Shown here piece after piece: positions 6,644 to 11,103 of a DNA stretch of 11,103 nucleotides. A program made the position numbers and the translations under genes. The stretch lies in assembly GCA_038231615.1 (NCBI GenBank), contig JBBRLA010000246.1:1-11103 (forward strand), read 5' to 3'. The notes beneath the pieces are model-generated. The model did no database searches. It was not told where the DNA came from and saw only the letters and a list, made by a program, of their open reading frames with translations. Source of the stretch: JBBRLA01 sp038231615 (GTDB lineage Bacteria; Myxococcota_A; Polyangia; Palsa-1104; JAEUJZ01). How positions within the stretch are numbered: position 1 is the stretch's first letter; every line of letters starts with the position of its first letter.

Positions 6644-8452
6644 TTATCGGGGCAGCCGGGTGGTGACACAGGGTTCCAGCGGCGTGCCGTCGATGCGCTT
6701 GGCGCAGACCTTGACCTGTCCCGGCAGCACTTCCACCCGCACGTAGTTGTGATCGTTCACGAACGCCAGCGGCGGGTTCTTGCAGCGACGCTTACCCGGC
6801 ACTCCGCAGCGCAGGGGCCGCAGCTCGGCCCCGGCCCCGCCGGTCACCACGTAGGACAGCCGGCCCCGCCGGCCCCGCTCGTAGTCATGGTCGTGCCCCG
6901 AGAAGAACATCGTGACGTTGTAGCGTTCGCAGATAGGCACATAGTTGCGGATCGCCTCGCTGCTGTCCCCATGCCAGCCGGTAGAGTAGGGGCCCTCATG
7001 CGCCCACACGAACGTCGCCCGGGGATGGTGGGCGCTGGCCTGCTCCAGATCATCTTCGAACCAGCGCTGCTGCCGCGACGAGCGGAACTGGTTGCTGTCG
7101 AGCGCCACGAAGTGCACCCCGGCCACATCGAAGCTATAATACCCCCGGTCTCCCGCCGGCTTGCCTTCGATGGGCCCGGCTGGCACCGCCATCATCCCCC
7201 GCGGCACCCCCTGCGCTGGGGCCTCCCCCACGCTGGTCTGGGGCAGGAACATCGTGGCAAACAGGTCGAAGAGCCGCGCCGCCCCCTGCCCGCGGCGCGC
7301 ATACTCGTGGTTTCCCGGGGTGATGTACACCGCCACCTGCCGCAGGAGCGGCGCCGCCACCCGAAAGAAGCGGTCCCAGTCCCCCTCCTCCGTGCCTCGT
7401 TCGACCACGTCCCCGGTGATCAGCACCAGGTCCGGGTCCTCTGCCAGCACCGACTGTACCACCTGGGCATGCACTTCGTGCCCGCTGCGCGAGTCCCCAT
7501 ACACCACGAAGCGCAGAGGACGTCCGGCAGGCGGCGGCGTGTGAAACGAGGTCTCCGGCAGGTCCGTCGTCCCCCCCTCGGCGATGCGCACGGCGATCTG
7601 GTAGTGGTAGCTGGTCCCCGGGCGCAGCCCCAAAAGGTGCACCCGGTGCATGGTCGCGGGCGAGCGGTCCCCGATGGTCTTGTCCTTCTCCGTGCGCACC
7701 TCCCCCTTGCCGTAGCGCACCTCGATGCCAGTGGGCACATCGCTCTCCACCGCCAGGTCCACCGCCTGCGCGGTCAGGCGCTCGATGTAGGGCCCGCGCA
7801 CCACCCGCGGCCCGTCCGCCGCCGACAGTTCCGCGTCCACCTTGGGGCAGCGTTCCGCCGTCCGCGGGTGCACCTCCAGCGCCAGCAGGTTGTCGTGGGC
7901 CCGCAAAAGCCCCCGGGAGACCGGCACGTAGTAGTTCTCCGCCTCCGTGGGGCTGCGCTCGTTGGCCAGAGTGGTCGCCTCGGTGACCTGCGCGTCGGGC
8001 AGCCGCCTGCGGGCCACCTCCGTGCCATTGATGTAGGCCGCGAAGCCGTCCTGGTAGCGCACCCGCAGAAGCAGGCTGGCCAGCCGCGACAGTTCCGGGC
8101 CCACGTCGAAGCGCCGACGCAGGTACAATGTGCCCGCGCAGGGCGCCGGGGAGGCCGCCCCGCCATCCGGTCCCGCGTTGGACGGGCTGCCCTTGTCCGG
8201 CGCCGCCTGGGTCTCCAGCAGCCCCCACCCCCGGTCGTCGAAGTCCGGCGCGTACCACCCCGAGTCTACCAAGGAGGCCGCGGCGCCGCCCACTCTAAGC
8301 TGTCGCGCCCGGTCCCCGAGGATCGGTCCCGCCCCCAGGTACAGGAACTCCTCGGCGCGGGCCACCCCCTGGGCTGCCGAGACCCAGCTGACCAGGCCGA
8401 GCAAAGACAGCGCCGCCAACCGGCCGGGGGGGACGTTCCATGGCAACAACAA
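6644..8452 (-). CDS. Secreted metallophosphoesterase (purple-acid-phosphatase-like)
   Basis: 602 residues, predicted exported. Residues 1-33 form a signal peptide: Arg11, hydrophobic LAALSLLGLVSWVSA, and a likely cut after ARA (31-33). Residues 60-210 resemble a carbohydrate-binding jelly roll (WYAPDFDDRGW, AAYINGTEV). Residues 215-305 look like the FN3-like domain preceding purple acid phosphatases (RGPYIERL, GLRPGTSYHYQI). The calcineurin-like catalytic motifs follow: GDSRSG (319-324), GDVVERG (347-353), GNHEY (380-384), WAHEGPYS (483-490) and GHDHDYE (519-525). The Tyr of the purple acid phosphatase GDxxY motif is not present, so general metallophosphoesterase is safer. Three TTG codons stand together at the start (8452-8444), just after an in-frame stop; no ATG or Shine-Dalgarno sequence is available. 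The stop lies 8 bp from the J-domain gene stop (convergent). Confidence 0.9.
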   Translation of the reverse strand: MLLPWNVPPGRLAALSLLGLVSWVSAAQGVARAEEFLYLGAGPILGDRARQLRVGGAAASLVDSGWYAPDFDDRGWGLLETQAAPDKGSPSNAGPDGGAASPAPCAGTLYLRRRFDVGPELSRLASLLLRVRYQDGFAAYINGTEVARRRLPDAQVTEATTLANERSPTEAENYYVPVSRGLLRAHDNLLALEVHPRTAERCPKVDAELSAADGPRVVRGPYIERLTAQAVDLAVESDVPTGIEVRYGKGEVRTEKDKTIGDRSPATMHRVHLLGLRPGTSYHYQIAVRIAEGGTTDLPETSFHTPPPAGRPLRFVVYGDSRSGHEVHAQVVQSVLAEDPDLVLITGDVVERGTEEGDWDRFFRVAAPLLRQVAVYITPGNHEYARRGQGAARLFDLFATMFLPQTSVGEAPAQGVPRGMMAVPAGPIEGKPAGDRGYYSFDVAGVHFVALDSNQFRSSRQQRWFEDDLEQASAHHPRATFVWAHEGPYSTGWHGDSSEAIRNYVPICERYNVTMFFSGHDHDYERGRRGRLSYVVTGGAGAELRPLRCGVPGKRRCKNPPLAFVNDHNYVRVEVLPGQVKVCAKRIDGTPLEPCVTTRLPR

Positions 8453-8460
8453 GACATCAA

Positions 8461-8490
8461 ATTATCACTGCCCCGGGGCCTGTCGAGCAA
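8461..8490 (-). promoter_or_regulatory. Possible promoter of the metallophosphoesterase gene
   Basis: Reading the - strand, TTGCTC (8490-8485), 18 bp and GATAAT (8466-8461) form a weak -35 and a good -10. The -10 ends only 8 bp before the TTG start, so transcription would begin almost at the start codon (leaderless). The spacer contains the perfect palindrome GCCCCGGGGC (8470-8479). Confidence 0.35.
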
Positions 8491-8719
8491 GTTCCGTCAG
8501 CAGACGGGCCTATCATCGCGATGCGTTTCTGCATCGAGGCGGCACACCGCTTGTCTCGGGGCGCTGTCGAACGATCACAACGCCCGCGATCCTTACCAGT
8601 TTTCCCGAAGGCACCGCCGCCAGATCCCGCGCCCTGATGCTGGAGGGCCTGGACCAAGAGTTTCAGAGAAAATTGAAAAATTGTAGTTGACAAAGGATTG
8701 AAAGACCTTGTAGCCTGAT
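8491..8719. other. Non-coding stretch upstream of the metallophosphoesterase
   Basis: No frame here looks like a protein. A small hairpin (CGATGC at 8519-8524, GCATCG at 8531-8536) is present. From about 8661 the DNA becomes AT-rich. TTGACA at 8687-8692 is a perfect -35 box, but the sequence 17-18 bp later (GTAGCC/TAGCCT) is a poor -10 and no gene follows it. Confidence 0.5.
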
Positions 8720-8961
8720 CTACGTTTTTGATTCACATGACCCTGAAATACCCAATAAGGAGAAGAACTCCCTTGTCTTGTTACACAACAATCCGCAGTC
8801 CAAATACGCCAACAACTCCTTCTTGACGAAGTTGGGCAGGCCGGGCCCCTGGTGTTCGGCCTGGTCCAGGAACGTCATCAGGTGCCCGGAGAGCACCTAT
8901 GCAGGGGGTCCAACTCGGGGCGGCGGCGCACATAGGACGGGGTGGGGCGAACTGCGGACAT
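8720..8961 (-). pseudogene. IS91-type (Y2) transposase, N-terminal relic, frameshifted and truncated
   Basis: Read on the - strand, ATG 8961 starts MSAVRPTPSYVRRRPELDPLH, which runs into a stop in its own frame. Moving to the next frame at about 8897 gives VLSGHLMTFLDQAEHQ (from 8896) and then GPGLPNFVKKELLAYLDCGLL. Together these fit the N-terminal zinc-binding region of IS91-family transposases (pattern YxxRRPExxxLHxxxxxHLxTFL...GLPxFVxxELxxFLxCGxLaxGF). The join needs one missing base, so the gene is frameshifted. Similarity ends near 8786, where the AT-rich sequence begins; the frame runs on to TAG at 8722-8720 without resemblance. The zinc ligands further on and the catalytic tyrosines are absent, so it is inactive. 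Assignment is by residue pattern only. Confidence 0.7.
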
Positions 8962-9055
8962 AAGGCGGGCGCCTCTGCACCGGCCGTGCCACCGTGGTCC
9001 AGGGTCCGCGGGAAAAATCATCCCGCCCGATGGTGCGCATCGTGGCACGCAGGGA

Positions 9056-9097
9056 GTGGACCGGCACCGGCCTGCGAGCGACGCGGCCGCGGTCCAC
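9056..9097. other. Compound hairpin (16 pairs with bulges)
   Basis: GTGGACCG (9056-9063) pairs perfectly with CGGTCCAC (9090-9097). Inside, CGGCC (9068-9072) pairs with GGCCG (9085-9089), and GCG (9074-9076) with CGC (9082-9084), around the loop AGCGA. It lies about 95 bp upstream of the IS91-type relic start; IS91-type elements use hairpins at their ends, but no identity with a known end can be claimed. Confidence 0.5.
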
Positions 9098-9326
9098 CTA
9101 CAGGGCACAAAAGGGGCCGGGAAGATATCCGATCCAAAAGGCTCGGGGGATCCTATGACTGCGAGGGACCGCCGGCCCTGTCCGTGGCGCGTGCGGAGAC
9201 TTCGCTGGTACTACGCGGCTGTCCGACTTCCCTCGGCACGAATGCATGCTTACCCCGTCGGCGCTCACTCCACACGTCTGTGGTCGCGTGACTCGTGCAA
9301 ACCGCTTTCTGTTGAAGACGAGCTCC

Positions 9327-9344
9327 GGCCGCGCCTGCGCGGTC
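9327..9344 (-). terminator. Possible transcription stop hairpin after the YHYH gene
   Basis: A 7-pair GC-rich stem with loop CCTG lies about 17 bp past the YHYH stop codon. There is no T-run after it on the - strand, so it could be a weak or Rho-assisted terminator or simply a hairpin in GC-rich DNA. Confidence 0.3.
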
Positions 9345-9360
9345 GTGCGCTGCTGGTCCG

Positions 9361-10233
9361 CTATCCACCCGTGCAGCCCGTGCAGGAACCAGGCGTGTGG
9401 GCGAACGTGCCAGTTGTGAGGAAGTAAGCCGTCTGCCCGGCCGTGCCCGCCGTCGTGCTCGTCTGCTTGTTGATGTGGTAGTGGTACACGGCCGTCGTGC
9501 TATCCGCAGTCGTTCCCGTGTGCCCTCCGTACGAGTCGAGTGTTGGCGTGCTGCCATCGGCGTCGAGCCGCCCATAGAGGAAGCTGCCGTCGCGCATGAC
9601 GCCGACAAGGTTGGAGTCGTTGTAGGAAATCGAATACGGCTCCGTATGATAGTGATAGCCGCCTCGGTTCGGATGTCCCTGGCACTGATCGAACGTGGTC
9701 ACCTCGTTGTAAATGTCGTCTGTACCGCCCGCGTGGTTGTCCAGTAACTCAACACCGTTGAGAGCCATTCCCTCGACCCCACCGTACATCCCTGACATGG
9801 CCTGGCTGGTGCCGCCCGGCGTCATCGGGATCTTCATCGAAAGGGCCCAGGCGGAGATGAGACTGGGATCCGGGAAATTGGTGACGGGTGTGTATGCCGT
9901 GTAGCAAGCGTTCGTCGTCGCGAAATAGTTGCTCTTATAGTCGGGCTGGGAGTCCGACACCGCGACCACGTTTGTCGACGAGACGCTGAGCGAAACGCGA
10001 CACGAGAACTTCAGCCACGCTCCGCTGAGGCCGGCAGCGACACGCGCGGCCTTGCAGGAACTTGCGTCGCGAGTGAGCAGCGCGCATCCACCCGTAACCG
10101 TCGAGGTCGCCGTTGTGTTGTCGGTGAGCGTGCACGTGCTCGATCCCGCGTCAGGTGAGGTCGAGTTGCTGCCGCCGCAAGCAGCGGTGACGGCGAGGCA
10201 GGACAAAATGAACCGCGAAACAGTGTGCGCCAT
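9361..10233 (-). CDS. YHYH-domain lipoprotein
   Basis: 290 residues from ATG 10233, which has a textbook ribosome binding site: AAGGAG at 10245-10240, six bases away. The N-terminus MAHTVSRFILSCLAVTAAC is a lipoprotein-type signal with Cys19 as the likely lipidated residue (VTAAC is a loose lipobox), followed by GGSNSTSPDAGSS, typical of surface tethers. The core 90-255 fits the YHYH family, with YHYH at 193-196 and again at 250-253, plus GMALNGVELLDNHAGG and the segment from 209 to 226 (VGVMRDGSFLYGRLDADG). The function of the family is not established; the paired His motifs suggest metal binding. Cysteines at 34, 50, 60, 78, 110 and 184 suggest disulfides in an exported protein. The frame stays open upstream to 10371, and ATG 10308 with GGAGAAGG is a second possible start, but it would bury the signal sequence. 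The gene is Ser/Thr-rich and lower in GC than the left part, and lies between transposase relics, which suggests transfer. Confidence 0.85.
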   Translation of the reverse strand: MAHTVSRFILSCLAVTAACGGSNSTSPDAGSSTCTLTDNTTATSTVTGGCALLTRDASSCKAARVAAGLSGAWLKFSCRVSLSVSSTNVVAVSDSQPDYKSNYFATTNACYTAYTPVTNFPDPSLISAWALSMKIPMTPGGTSQAMSGMYGGVEGMALNGVELLDNHAGGTDDIYNEVTTFDQCQGHPNRGGYHYHTEPYSISYNDSNLVGVMRDGSFLYGRLDADGSTPTLDSYGGHTGTTADSTTAVYHYHINKQTSTTAGTAGQTAYFLTTGTFAHTPGSCTGCTGG

Positions 10234-10239
10234 GCAGAT

Positions 10240-10245
10240 CTCCTT
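10240..10245 (-). promoter_or_regulatory. Ribosome binding site that decides the YHYH start
   Basis: AAGGAG on the - strand, six bases before ATG 10233. It favours this start over the in-frame ATG at 10308 and over longer versions. Confidence 0.8.
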
Positions 10246-10371
10246 CGAAAAGAGGGGACGTGTGAACCAGAAGGCGAGGCCGCGAGCGATGGTAGGAAAG
10301 GTCCTCATGTGGCCTTCTCCGGTGGGCGTTGGGGGGGCAACATCCACCGATGAAGTGGACGCCCGGATCAT

Positions 10372-10557
10372 TTGACCCGGAGCGCGGAGAATCGGGCAAG
10401 GGGATCGGCTGGCCGTCGGTTGGCGCTACGTGAGCAGCCTGCGGCGCGGCCTACCGCAGATGGGCGTGAGCCCGCCGGTCTGGCTGCCAATATAAGAGGC
10501 TCGGGAGACGTGTGACCAATCGCGGCAAGGAAGTGCAAATGGCATGCGTCTGTGTAT
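10372..10557. other. Gene-free stretch upstream of the YHYH gene
   Basis: No protein-like frame. On the - strand, TTGGTC followed after about 18-19 bp by TTATAT/TATATT (10495-10489) could be a promoter for the YHYH gene, but it would leave a leader of about 250 nt. On the right, the stretch merges into the IS110-type relic, whose left boundary is not visible. Confidence 0.4.
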
Positions 10558-10848
10558 GGAAATGTCGCCGATAACTTACGTTAGAGCAAGGGGAGAATCA
10601 CCAAGTGCGGGAATGCGCAAGTCAGGCGGTTGTTGGTGCAAGCGGCGCAATCGACAATGAGATTAAAAAAACCCGAAACGGCTCGGCTGTGGCTGTGGAC
10701 CACCAGTATACAGCAAAAGCGAGGCAAGAAGATAGCGGTGGTAGCATTGGCGAGGAGAATAGCAGGAATCCTATGGGCGATGATGAGAGATAAAACGCCT
10801 TACCAGGAGCAGCCCGGTAAGATGGAGCAGATACAATCGGCGGCTTGA
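10558..10848 (+). pseudogene. IS110-family transposase, C-terminal relic with in-frame stop
   Basis: The + frame reads GNVADNLR, TAG at 10582-10584, then SKGRITKCGNAQVRRLLVQA (from 10585), RGKKIAVVALARRIAGILWA and MMRDKTPYQ, ending TGA at 10846-10848. GRITKxGNxxxRRLLVxAA, RGKKxAxVAxARxLxxILxAMxRDxTPY is the conserved C-terminal part (IS116/IS110/IS902 type) of IS110-family transposases, which includes the conserved Ser region of these DEDD enzymes. The N-terminal RuvC-like catalytic part is absent and a stop interrupts the remaining frame, so this is a dead fragment. GC is visibly lower than in the left half of the window. Confidence 0.8.
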
Positions 10849-10967
10849 GATAGCGGAGGCAGCAGATCGCTGTTTGGGTCTGTTGAAACGCGAAGGTTTG
10901 TAGGATAGGCCGGTGAGCGCGAATTTGTCCTTGGCGACTTGATCGCCGTAAATTAGATGGCGCCCCT

Positions 10968-11016
10968 GATCAACGACAATTACTTTTGCCGGTCAGCGAC
11001 AACTAGAATTGCCGGT
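10968..11016 (+). repeat. Two imperfect direct repeats, probable IS21-type left end
   Basis: TCAACGACAA...TTGCCGGT (10970-10993) and TCAGCGACAA...TTGCCGGT (10993-11016) match at 19 of 24 positions with a period of 23 bp. IS21-family elements begin with TG and carry such repeated transposase-binding sites just inside the ends; here TG at 10968-10969 precedes the first copy and a probable istA start follows about 50 bp after the second copy. Confidence 0.55.
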
Positions 11017-11065
11017 TGGGGCCGTGCCGAATGCGCGTGCGAGGCTAGCGGGTCAAGGAGACCCG

Positions 11066-11103
11066 ATGGTCACAAACGTTCAGGTCGGTTTGCTGAGGCG
11101 AAA
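11066..11103 (+). CDS. istA: IS21-type transposase IstA, first residues (cut by window end)
   Basis: AAGGAG at 11055-11060 lies five bases before ATG 11066, which starts MVTNVQVGLLRR. This resembles the beginning of one group of IS21-family IstA transposases (MVT/MVS-x-x-QV-x-LLR-x-K). Only 12 full codons are visible, so the assignment rests on the start motif, the ribosome binding site and the repeats just upstream. Whether the element is intact cannot be seen. Confidence 0.6.
   Translation, partial: MVTNVQVGLLRR

Larger units (their letters stand above)
8962..9360. other. Gene-free stretch between IS91-type relic and YHYH gene
   Basis: Several frames stay open here on both strands, but none shows a domain, a ribosome binding site or protein-like composition. 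The region contains a compound hairpin at 9056-9097, a smaller one (CGATG 9028-9032 with CATCG 9038-9042), and a GC hairpin just downstream of the YHYH gene. It may include the 5' flank of the IS91-type element. Confidence 0.5.

Noticed and set aside
6636..6660. Terminator between the convergent genes
   Set aside because: Only a four-pair stem (CCGA/TCGG) before a T-run on the - strand; too weak to call.
6749..8686. Very long open frame (645 codons) on the + strand opposite the metallophosphoesterase
   Set aside because: It is rich in Arg, His, Pro and Gly with no domain, as expected for an antisense frame in GC-rich DNA; the - strand frame has all five phosphoesterase motifs.
8773..8826. 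17-codon + strand frame after AAGGAGA, with TTGACA upstream
   Set aside because: TTG start, ten-base spacing, weak -10 box, and it lies antisense to the IS91-type relic; probably chance.
10605..10793. 62-codon + frame overlapping the IS110-type relic
   Set aside because: It is in a different frame from the conserved IS110 residues and shows no protein-like features.

Overview
The window is high in GC over most of its length and combines genes typical of myxobacteria and related delta-proteobacterial lineages (Myxococcota): a DUF4388 (PATAN-type) protein fused to a J domain, a Fis-type regulator with an AAA+ domain, and a secreted metallophosphoesterase. That placement is inferred from gene content and composition, not from a marker gene.

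Left part (1-3122, + strand): the last 20 codons of an unidentified gene; dusB (tRNA-dihydrouridine synthase); a gene 15 bp further on encoding an AAA+ domain joined to a Fis-like DNA-binding end; and an ABC-type ATPase without a visible permease. The dusB-fis order recalls the dusB-fis operon of gamma-proteobacteria. Here the Fis end carries an AAA+ domain of the sigma-54-activator type that has lost the Walker A lysine, the Walker B aspartate, the sensor II arginine and the whole GAFTGA region, so it looks like a pseudo-ATPase. The ABC ATPase also has altered Q-loop, signature and H-loop residues and carries an in-frame array of five 30-bp units near its C-terminus.

Middle part (3153-8452): a divergent pair, namely a TIM-barrel, glycoside-hydrolase-like protein on the - strand and the 778-residue DUF4388/J/TPR protein on the + strand. 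They are separated by 96 bp holding a good sigma-70-like promoter with two perfect palindromes, one in its spacer and one over the expected start site. A secreted metallophosphoesterase on the - strand converges on the J-domain gene with only 8 bp between the stops.

Right part (about 8453-11103): an accessory, IS-scarred segment of visibly lower and uneven GC. It holds a frameshifted N-terminal relic of an IS91-type transposase, a YHYH-domain lipoprotein gene with an excellent ribosome binding site, a C-terminal relic of an IS110-family transposase with an in-frame stop, and what appears to be the left end and first codons of an IS21-type istA gene cut by the window edge. The relics and the istA start are read from residue patterns; no database search was run.

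No complete new defence or biosynthetic system is evident. The strongest candidates for new biology are the dusB-linked pseudo-AAA+/Fis regulator, the operator-like double palindrome in front of the DUF4388/J/TPR gene, and the in-frame repeat array in the ABC ATPase.
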